Shown: positions 34,988 through 44,047, counted from the first letter of the stretch. The stretch: 64,000 nucleotides of DNA from Paenibacillus sp. FSL M7-0420 (GCF_038002345.1 NZ_JBBOCJ010000001.1:3472001-3536000), one strand, 5' to 3'. Made by a program: numbers and translations. Notes: generated by a model not told the origin, from the letters alone.

Positions 34988-35034
34988 AAAGAGCGTAGTG
35001 ACTCTCGTAAGGAGGGCCGCTGGGCTCTTTTTTT
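34988..35034 (+). terminator. probable terminator after the LprI-like gene
   Basis: AAAGAGC (34988-34994) pairs with GCTCTTT (35024-35030), followed by more T residues to 35034. The loop is long (about 29 bases), so strength is uncertain. Confidence 0.55.
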
Positions 35035-35059
35035 GACCATTTGTATGACTGAAGAATTG

Positions 35060-35246
35060 ATAAGTGTATTCTGTACAATTAAAAACCGCAAAAAGGAGGG
35101 ATTTCGTCTTCTAACTGTAGTCTGTACAACTAAATCTGCCCGAATAGAGGGAACTCAGGGAAAATAGGAAATTTAATTGTACGGAATGCAGTTAAGCGGA
35201 TATTAGGCGGTAAATTAGACGGTTTAGTTGTACGTAATACATCTAA
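35060..35246. repeat. 187-bp four-palindrome element, copy 1
   Basis: Four imperfect 23-base palindromes start at 35060, 35111, 35173 and 35224 (spacings 51, 62, 51). The first two read TGTA-TTCTG-TACA-like (for example GTGTATTCTGTACAATTAA); the last two are the reverse complement form (AATTGTACGGAATGCAGTT, AGTTGTACGTAATACATC). The spacers of 28, 39 and 28 bases differ from those of the other copies. It lies between convergent genes, downstream of the LprI-like lipoprotein and the DUF1835 protein. Same layout at 49766 and 50131. Confidence 0.85.
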
Positions 35247-35270
35247 GCCCACTAATTTAAATCTATTCAC

Positions 35271-36170
35271 TTAATCTGCAGATGCCCGCCTAAGCGAGAA
35301 TTGATTCAAATCTTCTGAATCTCCGTGGGACAACAAGACTCCCCGGTTAATCATCTCCCTCATTCTATTTACTATAAATGAAGTGTCCACTAGCTGCCGT
35401 GAGACTTCTAACACCCGGATGAAGACACTCCCTGCGCTGACGTATCCCTTCCTGGCCTGATTCCGTTCTTGCTCCTGTTCCAGTTCAATAACGGACCTGA
35501 GAATCACCTCATCCATAGCGCTTTCATCACAGCTAATAATGGCGGCATCTTTCCATAGACGCAGCATTTGATTTTCCTCCGCCAGCCTGAGCCAATCCAA
35601 TTCATATCTCCTTCTCTGATCAGATTGAAGAGGGAGGCCTTGACCATGGCTTTTTACGATATATAAGTAATCCTCACGATCGGTTCCGCCTATAAAATGG
35701 GGTGTGACCCCTTCTTTGCTATGAATCCCTGCTGAATGATAAAGCTCAGTCACATCAACCATACGCACCGGCTGTATGCGATCCCGCAACAGATGTAATA
35801 CGAAACGCAGACCAGTCTGGTCATGCGCATTATCCGCCACCCAAATGACGATGATCTTATGGGGCGGGATGCTTTTCACTGTCTGTGACATGCGGACAAG
35901 CTGGTTCTCTTGGTGGCAATGCTGGCTGATGCTGTAATTCTCATCACGTTCCCCCACCCATTGATGCCTGTTCTGCATTCCCGTTAATGTGTCCAAGCCT
36001 GATAAGGGCCCAATTGAGAACAATTCATTAAAAGCAAGCACTTGGCTTGTCTCACGTTTACCGAGGGCACTGAACGCCACTTTTAGGGAACCTGCATCTG
36101 ACATGCCAGAAATAATATGTACATATTCTTGTTCCATTCGTTCATTTGAAACTCCATGTGCCTTAGCCAT
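35271..36170 (-). CDS. DUF1835 domain-containing protein
   Basis: Cytosolic protein of 299 residues. The N-terminal part (about 13-135) fits DUF1835: YVHIISGMSDAGSLKVAFSAL, FNELFSIGPLSGLDT and KIIVIWVADNAHDQTGLRFVLHLLRD. The C-terminal part, with DWLRLAEENQMLRLWKDA, fits the DUF3658-type helical domain often paired with it. No biochemical role is established for the family. ATG 36170 is preferred because AGGAG lies 7 bases upstream; a GTG two codons earlier is also open. Single gene, convergent with the LprI-like lipoprotein gene. Confidence 0.8.
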   Translation of the reverse strand: MAKAHGVSNERMEQEYVHIISGMSDAGSLKVAFSALGKRETSQVLAFNELFSIGPLSGLDTLTGMQNRHQWVGERDENYSISQHCHQENQLVRMSQTVKSIPPHKIIVIWVADNAHDQTGLRFVLHLLRDRIQPVRMVDVTELYHSAGIHSKEGVTPHFIGGTDREDYLYIVKSHGQGLPLQSDQRRRYELDWLRLAEENQMLRLWKDAAIISCDESAMDEVILRSVIELEQEQERNQARKGYVSAGSVFIRVLEVSRQLVDTSFIVNRMREMINRGVLLSHGDSEDLNQFSLRRASAD

Positions 36171-36391
36171 AAACACACTCCTAACCTAACATATCCCTTA
36201 TAATACCACTTGTTGGCCCCCAGCGTGCCCGTTATAACAGTCGATTCTAGGCTGAAAGTGCTTTTTTTTGAGCAGAACGGAGCCCTATTATTTGTTACGC
36301 TCCATATGAATGCTACCAGGAAAGGAGGCGGGGGCGCTCAAGCTCAAGCTGGAAGACAACTAGGAGAGCATCTGCAGAAGTTTCCCCTGAT

Positions 36392-36410
36392 TTCTAAATT
36401 GATTTTAGAA
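36392..36410 (+). promoter_or_regulatory. palindrome just before the rhamnogalacturonan lyase gene
   Basis: TTCTAAA-TTGAT-TTTAGAA is a perfect 7-5-7 inverted repeat ending 20 bases before the ATG at 36431 and 5 bases before the AGGAGG ribosome binding site. It may be an operator or a leader hairpin near the ribosome binding site. The 36171-36391 stretch before it holds no gene I can support. Confidence 0.45.
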
Positions 36411-36430
36411 TACTAGGAGGAGTTAAGCCC

Positions 36431-39400
36431 ATGGGTAGAAAAAAGAGGTCTGTAAAGAAATCATTGCTCACATTCTTATTATCCTGTCTGCTGGTCTTAC
36501 CGCTTGCTCTCCCGCCCGCACCGGCACAAGCAGCTTCTACCGGAAATCTTCCCGCCCGTCAGGCAGAATATCTGGACCGTGGGTTGGTCGCGGTTCTGAC
36601 GGATGGCGGTGTGTTTGTGAGCTGGAGGTACTTGAATACGGATTCAGATGAAATCGCTTACAATGTCTATAAGAACGGGATGAAGGTGAACGCGGCACCC
36701 ATTGTAAACTCCACGAATTATGTGGACACATCGGGTGCGGACAGCTCGCAATATCAGATTTCTACGATTGTTGCCGGGAAGGAGGAAATGCAGCCGGAGC
36801 GGGCGGCAGTGTGGCATAACTCTTATCTGCCGATTCCGCTGGATAAGCCTGCCGATGGCCGGACCAAAGACGGAGGGACGTATTCCTATTACGCCGGAGA
36901 TGCCTCTGTTGGGGATCTGGACGGGGACGGGGAATATGAGATCGTTTTCTTGTGGAGTCCCAGCAATTCTAAGGATAATTCACAAGCCGGTTATACCGGG
37001 AACGTCTACATCGACGCGGTCAAAATGGACGGCACCAAGCTCTGGCGCATTGACCTTGGCGTGAACATCCGGGCCGGGGCGCACTATACGCAGCTTATGG
37101 TGTATGACCTGGACGGCAACGGCAAAGCCGAGGTGGTGGTCAAAACGGCAGACGGCACCAAAGACGGGCAGGGTACGGTCATCGGTGACGGCACCAAGGA
37201 TTACCGCAATGACGGAGGTTATATCCTCAGCGGGCCGGAATATCTGACGCTGTTCGACGGACTCACAGGCGCTGCTGTATCCACCGTGGACTATGATCCG
37301 CCAAGAGGCAATGTAAGCGCGTGGGGAGACGGATATGGCAACCGTGTAGACCGGTTCCTGGCCGGGATTGCTTACTTGGACGGCGCGAAGCCAAGCGTTG
37401 TGATGGCCCGTGGCTATTATACAAGAACAACGCTTACCGCATACGATTACACGAATGGCGCATTGGTGAAGCGCTGGAACTTCGACACGAACGAAGCTGG
37501 CGCACAATATGAAGCACAGGGTAATCACAACCTGAGTGTGTTGGATGCAGACGGTGACGGCCGGGATGAGATCATGTATGGTGCGCTGGCGATTGACGAT
37601 GACGGCACACTGCTCTACAGCACCGGACTTGGACATGGAGATGCGATGCACGCAGGGAAGCTTAATCCGAACCGGGAAGGGTACCAGGTCGTCAGTGTGC
37701 ATGAGCATAAAGATGCTGCTTACGGGCTGGAGATGCGCGATGCGGCAACAGGTGAGATTCTCTGGGGGCAATTTACCGGAAAAGACACCGGGCGGGGAAT
37801 GTCCGCAGATATCGATCCGGAGCATCCCGGCTACGAGTCTTGGGCGTCCACGATTGTGAACGGGCAGATGGACCCGTTATCCCGCGGCTACGCAGCTGAC
37901 GGACAAGTGATCTATGAGCAGAATGAAGTGCCGCGAAGCGCGAATTTCGCCATCTGGTGGGATGGGGATCTCCAGCGGGAGCTGTTTGACCACGACTGGA
38001 ACAACACTACAGCACAAGGCATTCCGCTGATTTATAAGTGGGATTACCGGAATAAGCAGCTGAAGGAGATTTTTCGGGCGGCGGGTACACTGACCAATAA
38101 TCATACCAAAGGCAATCCGGCCCTTCAGGCAGATCTGCTGGGCGATTGGCGCGAGGAGCTGCTGCTGCGCAGTGAAGATAGCACGGAGTACAGACTCTAT
38201 ACCACTACGATTCCTACAACCTACAGAATTCCGACACTTATGCAAGATCCGGTGTACCGGCTGGGGATCGCCTGGCAGAATGTGGCATACAACCAGCCGC
38301 CGCATACGGGCTTCTATCTGGGAACGGAGGCCACCGCTTTTCCCAAAGCCAATCTGACACTGACCGGTGCGCCGCAACCGCTGGAGCAGGTCTACCACTT
38401 CGGGTTCGGTACAGAGCCACCAGCCGGAACAACTTCTGTGCAGGCTACGCCTTACACGGAGGGAACAGGATATGGTTTCGAGAGCATAAGCGGAATCACC
38501 TTGGGCGCGGGCCACGCTTCTCTGCCGGAGAACACCAAGTTTGCGGTGGACCTGCCGAATGCCAATTACAAAGTGACTCTTAAGCTGGGCAGCGAAGCCA
38601 GAGACTCAGAAGTAGGGGTCAAATCCGAATTTGTACAAAAGCTGGCGCAAACCCAAATCCATGCCGGCACACCACTGCTCTATTCCTATGACATTGCGGT
38701 GGTGGACGGCCAGTTAGAGTTTATTTTCTCCGGCACGGCAGCCGATGTGCAGGAGATCAAGATTGAGAAGTACCCGCAGAAGGTCCCGGGAAGCGGAACA
38801 ACCATCTATATGGCTGGCGACTCGACGATGCAGTCCTACAGCGGAATGCAAGCTCCGCAGGAAGGCTGGGGCCAGCAATTCAATAAATACTTCAGCAGCG
38901 GAATAACGATCCAGAATGATGCCATCGGCGGCAGAAGCAGCAAGTCGTTCATGGTGGATAGCCGTCTGGATAGTATCCTGCAGCGGATCAGACCGGGAGA
39001 TTATTTCTTCATCTCCTTCGGGCACAACGATGCCAGCGCGGGTATTCCTGACCGTTATGCCTCTCCGGCAGATTATGCAGCGTACTTGACCCGCTACGTG
39101 AACGGAGCGAAGCAGCGCGGGGCCACTCCGGTTCTGTTAACGCCAGTAGGACGCAGGGACTTCAATACGGTCACTCAGGAATTCAACGTAAGCTTTCCGG
39201 AATATGTGAAGGCGGCAAAAGAAACAGCGGCTGCGCTGAACGTGCCGCTGATCGATCTGAGCCAGCTCAGCATTGCGGAGTATAACCTTGTCGGGTTGGC
39301 GGCTACGGAGAAGCTTTTCCTCTATGCTAATCCAGGGGAGTATCCGAAGTACCCGAACGGGGTCAGCGATAATACCCATTTCAGCTCCTACGGCGCGCAG

Positions 39401-42070
39401 GTCATTGCCAGTCTGGTAGCGGGCGCAGTGAAGGAGATGAATCTCAGCATATCCCCGTTCGTGATTGATCCCGGTATTACCGGGCCGGAGCCAGAGCCGG
39501 AGGTGCAGCAATATGCGGAGGACTTCGAGGGTGATCCGGCCGCAGCACAATATTCGATGGTGAATGCTACGGGCACTGCCGGAACTATGGCGGGCACGGT
39601 GACAGAAGAGAACGGGAACAAGGTATTGTCTGTGACGGGCTCCGGCTCCGGCAACCGCGCCAAGGTATTCCGCCTCTTCGATGCGGTGAACGGCGATATT
39701 GTGAATGTCGATTTCAACTGGCATTCCGGCAATGTGGGCGCTGTCCCGTCGGAGGGACATCTGACTCTTCAGGATGCGAATGAGAACCAGATTTTCACTC
39801 TGTTCACCAAGACTGGAGCGGCAAGCCCGAATACGAACATTCATTATTTCACCGGCCCGTACACACCAGACTATGGTACTGGCACCACTGCCATTCCAGG
39901 GGGCGGAACCGCTACGACTATTCCTAAGAATCAGTGGGTGAATGTCAAGCTGAAGATTGATTTTACCGGAAAAACCCTTGATCTCACCTTGACCAGTCTC
40001 GCTAACCCGAGTGTCACCCAGACGATCACGGATATTCCGCTGAGTCCTGGCGTCTATGCGAATAACGTTAGGGGCTTGAGGTTCCTGGGTACGCGAAAAG
40101 GAGGAGGAGGCACGCTGAACTGGACCACCCAGATCGACAACGTGAAAATGGAAGGCACCAAGCTGCCGGTGGCAGCAGGCGATATGGCGGCGTTGATTGC
40201 GCTGCATCAGGAGGTGAAGGCGATTGATCTGGCACCGTATACGGAGGCTTCTGCAGCAGTGGTGCATAGAGCCTTGAGCGCTGCCGAGGCGCTGATCGGG
40301 ACAACAGCCTCGCAGGCGCAAATCGATCATGCGGTGAATATGCTGACTGTTGCACGCGATTCACTGACCAGCGAGGTTGCGGGCGATATTAGCACATATG
40401 CCTTCGATTTTGGCTCCGGCAGTGCAGCAGAAGGTTATACGAAGGTGGATGCCAAACGGGCCTACGTGGAAGGGAATGCCTACGGGTTCGCCGACACCGC
40501 GCTGGTCCAGGACGAGAACCGGGGAACCGGCAACCCGCTGACAGAGGACTTCACCCGTGTAAACGGGACCTCTTTCGTAGTGGAGATGAAGCCGGCGAAT
40601 TACCGTGTAACGATGACCATCGGGGATACGCAAGAAGTGACCCAGACGGGTGTTACGGTGGAGCAAATGAACAAGCTGCCGGCCACCACCATCCCCGCAG
40701 GGGAATTCAAGGAAGTGACGTATGATATCGCCCTGATCGATGGTGTATTTAACTTCAGCTTCTCCGGCAGTACACCGAAGATCAATGCGCTGAGAATTGA
40801 GCGCCTGCCGGAGCAGGGAGCGGCTGATAAGCCAACTCTCTATCTGGCGAGCGATTCCACAGTGGCCAATTATGCGGAGAGCTACCGTCCGCAGGCCGGG
40901 TGGGGCGAGACGTTGGGCCGTTATTTTGACACAGAGAAGATCCTTATTGATAACCGGGCAGTCGGCGGACTAAGCAGCAAAACCTTTCTGAACAGCGGAT
41001 ATCTCAATGATATTCTGCTTGGTATTCATGAAGGGGATTATCTGTTCATGCAGTGGTCGCATAATGATTCCACGCCGTCCCGGCCGGAACGTTATCTTAC
41101 CCCGGAGCAGTTCAAGGTGTACTTGAAGGATTACATTAACGGTGCTGTGCAGAGAGGTGCGATTCCAGTACTGGTTACACCTGTGAACCGGCGGGATTTC
41201 AACGGTGAGGTGCTGAACAAGAGCTTCCCGGCATATGTGCAGGCGATGAAGGAAACGGCGCAGGAGACGGGTACTCTGCTGATCGATCTGAATCAGGCAA
41301 GCTGGGAGTATTTTCAGGAGCTGGGTACAGAGGGGACCAAGTCCATCTTCATGTGGACGGGTACCACTGAGGATAATACACATCTGCAGATGAACGGTGC
41401 CATTAAGGTCTCAGAGCTGGTGGCGGGGCTGGTGAAGGAGCTGAACATTCCGCTGTCGGCATGGGTCACCTTGGGCATACCGCTGGCGGACGGCGCTCCA
41501 GGCATGCCGGTGCTGTCCGATAATAACGGGCATGATACGGGGCTGTGGGATGGTGATTATACAATTACGATGAATCTCTGGTGGGGGAATAACGGTACCC
41601 GCTTCAAGCTCTTCGAGAACGGCGAAATGATTGAAGAAGGCGCTCTGACAGACCAGTCACCGTCCGCCCAGTCCGTGCAGATCGATATTGCCGGCAGACA
41701 CAATGGAGCTTATGTCTATACGCTGGAACTCAGCAATCCGCACGGTTCGGTGACAAGTGCACCCTTAACAGTAACGGTCACCGATGCCTCCCCGGGTCAG
41801 GCAGTGTTATCGGCCGATAACTGGGACGAAGACGGCAGCTATGCGGTTACGATGAATATGTGGTGGGGGACGAATGCGGCGGAATACCAGCTGTACGAGA
41901 ATGGTGTATTGGTCGATACTCAGACTCTACAGACGCATACCCCGGATGCCCAGTCCGCAGTCACGGCAATCTCCGGCAAAACCCCCGGAACCTATGAATA
42001 CGAAGCGGTCCTGCGCAACGCGGCAGGCGAGTCCAGATCGGCGAAGATGACAGTAACGGTGAGCAAGTGA
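36431..42070 (+). CDS. fusion of PL11 rhamnogalacturonan lyase with two CE12 rhamnogalacturonan acetylesterases
   Basis: Secreted 1879-residue enzyme for RG-I pectin. Signal peptide about 1-35 (ends AQAAS). PL11 beta-propeller lyase about 40-650 (ARQAEYLDRGLVAV, DGDGEYEIVFLW, DLDGNGKAEVVVKTADG, LLGDWREELLLR), the YesW/YesX family. A CBM-like domain (655-775) leads to SGNH/CE12 esterase 1 (about 790-1010) with S798 (GDST), N866 (GHND) and D980/H983 (DNTHFS). A LamG-like domain (1030-1245) and a FIVAR-like helical module (1245-1315) follow. The CBM-plus-SGNH unit then repeats: 1322-1465 and esterase 2 (1468-1680) with S1476, N1545 and H1651. Two similar Ig-like domains of about 95 residues end the protein. 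Both esterase triads are intact. In B. subtilis these activities (yesT, yesW, yesX, yesY) are separate genes. Confidence 0.92.
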   Translation: MGRKKRSVKKSLLTFLLSCLLVLPLALPPAPAQAASTGNLPARQAEYLDRGLVAVLTDGGVFVSWRYLNTDSDEIAYNVYKNGMKVNAAPIVNSTNYVDTSGADSSQYQISTIVAGKEEMQPERAAVWHNSYLPIPLDKPADGRTKDGGTYSYYAGDASVGDLDGDGEYEIVFLWSPSNSKDNSQAGYTGNVYIDAVKMDGTKLWRIDLGVNIRAGAHYTQLMVYDLDGNGKAEVVVKTADGTKDGQGTVIGDGTKDYRNDGGYILSGPEYLTLFDGLTGAAVSTVDYDPPRGNVSAWGDGYGNRVDRFLAGIAYLDGAKPSVVMARGYYTRTTLTAYDYTNGALVKRWNFDTNEAGAQYEAQGNHNLSVLDADGDGRDEIMYGALAIDDDGTLLYSTGLGHGDAMHAGKLNPNREGYQVVSVHEHKDAAYGLEMRDAATGEILWGQFTGKDTGRGMSADIDPEHPGYESWASTIVNGQMDPLSRGYAADGQVIYEQNEVPRSANFAIWWDGDLQRELFDHDWNNTTAQGIPLIYKWDYRNKQLKEIFRAAGTLTNNHTKGNPALQADLLGDWREELLLRSEDSTEYRLYTTTIPTTYRIPTLMQDPVYRLGIAWQNVAYNQPPHTGFYLGTEATAFPKANLTLTGAPQPLEQVYHFGFGTEPPAGTTSVQATPYTEGTGYGFESISGITLGAGHASLPENTKFAVDLPNANYKVTLKLGSEARDSEVGVKSEFVQKLAQTQIHAGTPLLYSYDIAVVDGQLEFIFSGTAADVQEIKIEKYPQKVPGSGTTIYMAGDSTMQSYSGMQAPQEGWGQQFNKYFSSGITIQNDAIGGRSSKSFMVDSRLDSILQRIRPGDYFFISFGHNDASAGIPDRYASPADYAAYLTRYVNGAKQRGATPVLLTPVGRRDFNTVTQEFNVSFPEYVKAAKETAAALNVPLIDLSQLSIAEYNLVGLAATEKLFLYANPGEYPKYPNGVSDNTHFSSYGAQVIASLVAGAVKEMNLSISPFVIDPGITGPEPEPEVQQYAEDFEGDPAAAQYSMVNATGTAGTMAGTVTEENGNKVLSVTGSGSGNRAKVFRLFDAVNGDIVNVDFNWHSGNVGAVPSEGHLTLQDANENQIFTLFTKTGAASPNTNIHYFTGPYTPDYGTGTTAIPGGGTATTIPKNQWVNVKLKIDFTGKTLDLTLTSLANPSVTQTITDIPLSPGVYANNVRGLRFLGTRKGGGGTLNWTTQIDNVKMEGTKLPVAAGDMAALIALHQEVKAIDLAPYTEASAAVVHRALSAAEALIGTTASQAQIDHAVNMLTVARDSLTSEVAGDISTYAFDFGSGSAAEGYTKVDAKRAYVEGNAYGFADTALVQDENRGTGNPLTEDFTRVNGTSFVVEMKPANYRVTMTIGDTQEVTQTGVTVEQMNKLPATTIPAGEFKEVTYDIALIDGVFNFSFSGSTPKINALRIERLPEQGAADKPTLYLASDSTVANYAESYRPQAGWGETLGRYFDTEKILIDNRAVGGLSSKTFLNSGYLNDILLGIHEGDYLFMQWSHNDSTPSRPERYLTPEQFKVYLKDYINGAVQRGAIPVLVTPVNRRDFNGEVLNKSFPAYVQAMKETAQETGTLLIDLNQASWEYFQELGTEGTKSIFMWTGTTEDNTHLQMNGAIKVSELVAGLVKELNIPLSAWVTLGIPLADGAPGMPVLSDNNGHDTGLWDGDYTITMNLWWGNNGTRFKLFENGEMIEEGALTDQSPSAQSVQIDIAGRHNGAYVYTLELSNPHGSVTSAPLTVTVTDASPGQAVLSADNWDEDGSYAVTMNMWWGTNAAEYQLYENGVLVDTQTLQTHTPDAQSAVTAISGKTPGTYEYEAVLRNAAGESRSAKMTVTVSK

Positions 42071-42120
42071 GCGGCTGGCTGAAGACCGGATGATGCGCTT
42101 GTTCGGGTGAAATTTAGTGG

Positions 42121-42145
42121 AAAAGCCCGGGAAACCGGGCTTTTT
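42121..42145 (+). terminator. rho-independent terminator
   Basis: AAAAGCCCGG (42121-42130) pairs with CCGGGCTTTT (42135-42144) around a GAAA tetraloop, followed by T. It lies 50 bases after the lyase-esterase stop. Confidence 0.92.
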
Positions 42146-42206
42146 GTGCTGAAAGAGATACATTACATAGCTCGAGCAGAATGTGGCTGGAGGGGAGCTG
42201 TGAAGT

Positions 42207-42369
42207 GTATTAATACCCCTGAATTTACCGAATATGAGCCAAATGAGCCAATGGAGTGCATTAATACCCTTGAATTGAGCGAAAGTAGGCGGCGAGCGTA
42301 AATGAAGTGCATTAGTACCTCTGAATCCAGTGAATGCGGGTCAGACGGGCAACTGTAGTGCACTAGTGC
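42207..42369. repeat. four palindromes at an exact 51-bp period
   Basis: GTATTAATAC (42207), GCATTAATAC (42258), GCATTAGTAC (42309) and GCACTAGTGC (42360) each sit in AGTG..C-rich context and are 51, 51 and 51 bases apart. They lie within 51-base units of about 55-65 percent identity starting TGAAGTG/TGGAGTG/TGTAGTG at 42201, 42252, 42303 and 42354. Non-coding, between the lyase terminator and the BNR gene. The remainder of the gap (42400-42555) holds scattered CTAGCAC motifs without clear period. Confidence 0.85.
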
Positions 42370-42559
42370 ACCTGAGCTACAGCAATCTTGCAATTGTACA
42401 GTAACATTCCTCTTGGCAGCGTGCTATTCTTGGGCCAGTAATACTAGCACCTAGCGCACAGTAGCACATATCACACTAGTTCCGAACCTAGCACACGGCA
42501 GTAACCAGCTCACTAATATCAGTACATTTGTTCAAAAGGGAGGCGGGGCTGAAGAAAAA

Positions 42560-42573
42560 TGTATGCGTTTACA
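42560..42573 (+). promoter_or_regulatory. cre-like site before the BNR gene
   Basis: TGTATGCGTTTACA fits TGWAANCGNTNWCA with one mismatch and lies 126 bases before the start codon. A loose AAGCGA/TCGCTT stem follows at 42577-42608. Confidence 0.45.
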
Positions 42574-42698
42574 CTCAAGCGAGTTTGGATTCAATTGTTA
42601 TTCGCTTAAGCTCCATTCAGCAGGCAGGTGATACGTTCACATTGCTACCCTGTATCTATTTATGCGCGTAAGGTCATGAGATAAAGGAGGCTTAATAA

Positions 42699-43970
42699 AT
42701 GAAGCAGATCAAACATTGGATGCTGGCTCTAATTATGACGCTGCTGCTGACTGTAGTGCCTGCGGGGGCGGGGAGCGCGGCGGCTATGCTGGAGGAGGTG
42801 CCTTTTCCGATGGATTCCAGCAATCAGGCAGGTTGGTGGTCCCCTATTGCCACTTATGGGCTTGGCTATGAATATGCCTATATGGCCTATAACGCCCCAG
42901 GGTCGATACCCGGTAAGCATACAGTAGCTATTGCAAGAAGAGACAACGACGGGCTATGGAGCAAGCTTCCGCTCATGGATGGGACAACCCCTGCGGAATA
43001 TCTGGACGATCTCGGGCATAACCAGCCTTCTATGGCGAGAGACGGAAGCGGGCGGTTCCACGTATTTGCTTCTATGCACAGCAATGCCTGGCGCTATTAC
43101 CGCTCAGATACCGTGGGCGGGATTCCGCAGAATCACTCGGACGAGCTGCCCGCAGGCATGACGGTAACCTATCCGGTTGTGACGACTGCTCCGAATGGAG
43201 ATCTGTATTTGCTGGTGCGCGTGGACAAAGACCCGGCTGGTAAAAGAGAGGCTGTACTGTTCCGCTGGAACAACGCCGATTCCGTGTGGACTCAGGTAAA
43301 GACCATTGCGGCGCACCTCAACCGGTCTGTCTATCCCGATGACCTAGTCTTTGATGCAAACGGTGATCTGCATATCTTGTTCGAGTGGGCGTACTTCGCG
43401 GCCAGCCCGCTGCGCCATCAGTTGTCCTATCTGAAGTACAGCCCGTCCACGGGTGTATTCAGCAAAGCCGACGGAACTCCGGTCACAGCACCGGTCTCCC
43501 TGACTACTGCGGACATCGTGCAGCCAATGGCTCCAAGCGAAGCCTATGTGCAGAGCGGCAGTGACCCCGGCGGTCCGGGCGTACAGAGCGCTAAGATGAC
43601 GCTTGACTCTGCGGGTCGTCCCGTAATCGCTTACCGTTACCGTGAGGAGGGCAGCACAAGCTTTGCGGTGAAGCAGGCCACATACGGTGCAGGCGGCTGG
43701 AACTTACAGACCGTCTATAACGCTGCTCCCACGAATGCGGCGATCGATGTGACCTGGACCGGTACAACATCCAGAATCTATTATGTCCGAAGCAGCGGTA
43801 CTGACCGTGCGTTCATGGCAGTGAATACCGGCGGAGGCTGGACAGAGAGCTCCCTTGCACCGGGTATCCCGGTGGAAAGGCTGGCGGTAGACCGCAGCCC
43901 GAAGGGCATTGACATCTTGTACTTGGTAGATGTAACGAACCTGAAGCTTTACTATGGGCGAAATAACTAG
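42699..43970 (+). CDS. secreted BNR-repeat beta-propeller protein, possible polysaccharide lyase or glycosidase
   Basis: Exported protein of 423 residues; signal peptide about 1-28 (ends AGSAAA), strong AAGGAGG ribosome binding site. The body fits the BNR_4 group: blades with GHNQPSMARDGSGRFHVFASMHSNAWRYYRSD, YPVVTTAPNGDLYLLVR, YPDDLVFDANGDLHILFEW and a final ILYLVDVTNLKLYYGR. This superfamily includes PL24/PL25 ulvan lyases, GH145-like enzymes and other beta-propellers, in which a conserved His near the hub acts in catalysis; the two H-containing blades here are compatible. Substrate not assigned. It is next to the PL11-CE12 gene and has a cre-like site, consistent with plant cell-wall use. 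Confidence 0.7.
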   Translation: MKQIKHWMLALIMTLLLTVVPAGAGSAAAMLEEVPFPMDSSNQAGWWSPIATYGLGYEYAYMAYNAPGSIPGKHTVAIARRDNDGLWSKLPLMDGTTPAEYLDDLGHNQPSMARDGSGRFHVFASMHSNAWRYYRSDTVGGIPQNHSDELPAGMTVTYPVVTTAPNGDLYLLVRVDKDPAGKREAVLFRWNNADSVWTQVKTIAAHLNRSVYPDDLVFDANGDLHILFEWAYFAASPLRHQLSYLKYSPSTGVFSKADGTPVTAPVSLTTADIVQPMAPSEAYVQSGSDPGGPGVQSAKMTLDSAGRPVIAYRYREEGSTSFAVKQATYGAGGWNLQTVYNAAPTNAAIDVTWTGTTSRIYYVRSSGTDRAFMAVNTGGGWTESSLAPGIPVERLAVDRSPKGIDILYLVDVTNLKLYYGRNN

Positions 43971-44010
43971 GCTGGCCAAATTGATCACCGCACAACTATA
44001 CTATCCACTT

Positions 44011-44047
44011 AATGAAAGGCCCGGACATTCGCCCGGGTTCTTTCATT
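44011..44047. terminator. terminator hairpin after the BNR gene
   Basis: AATGAAAGGCCCGG (44011-44024) faces CCCGGGTTCTTTCATT (44032-44047), pairing over most of its length, followed by TGC on the plus strand. It lies 40 bases after the BNR stop. Confidence 0.7.

Noticed and set aside
35060..35246. CRISPR array
   Set aside because: Repeats of about 23 bases with 28-base spacers resemble a CRISPR at first glance, but repeats are diverged, half are inverted, there are only four per element and no cas gene is present.
36210..36416. 68-codon frame before the pectin enzyme
   Set aside because: No ribosome binding site, low-complexity GGGG stretch, and it covers the palindrome in the leader.
39137..40330. 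397-codon minus-strand frame inside the lyase-esterase gene
   Set aside because: Antisense shadow of the LamG-like/FIVAR region; composition is atypical and it has no start signals.
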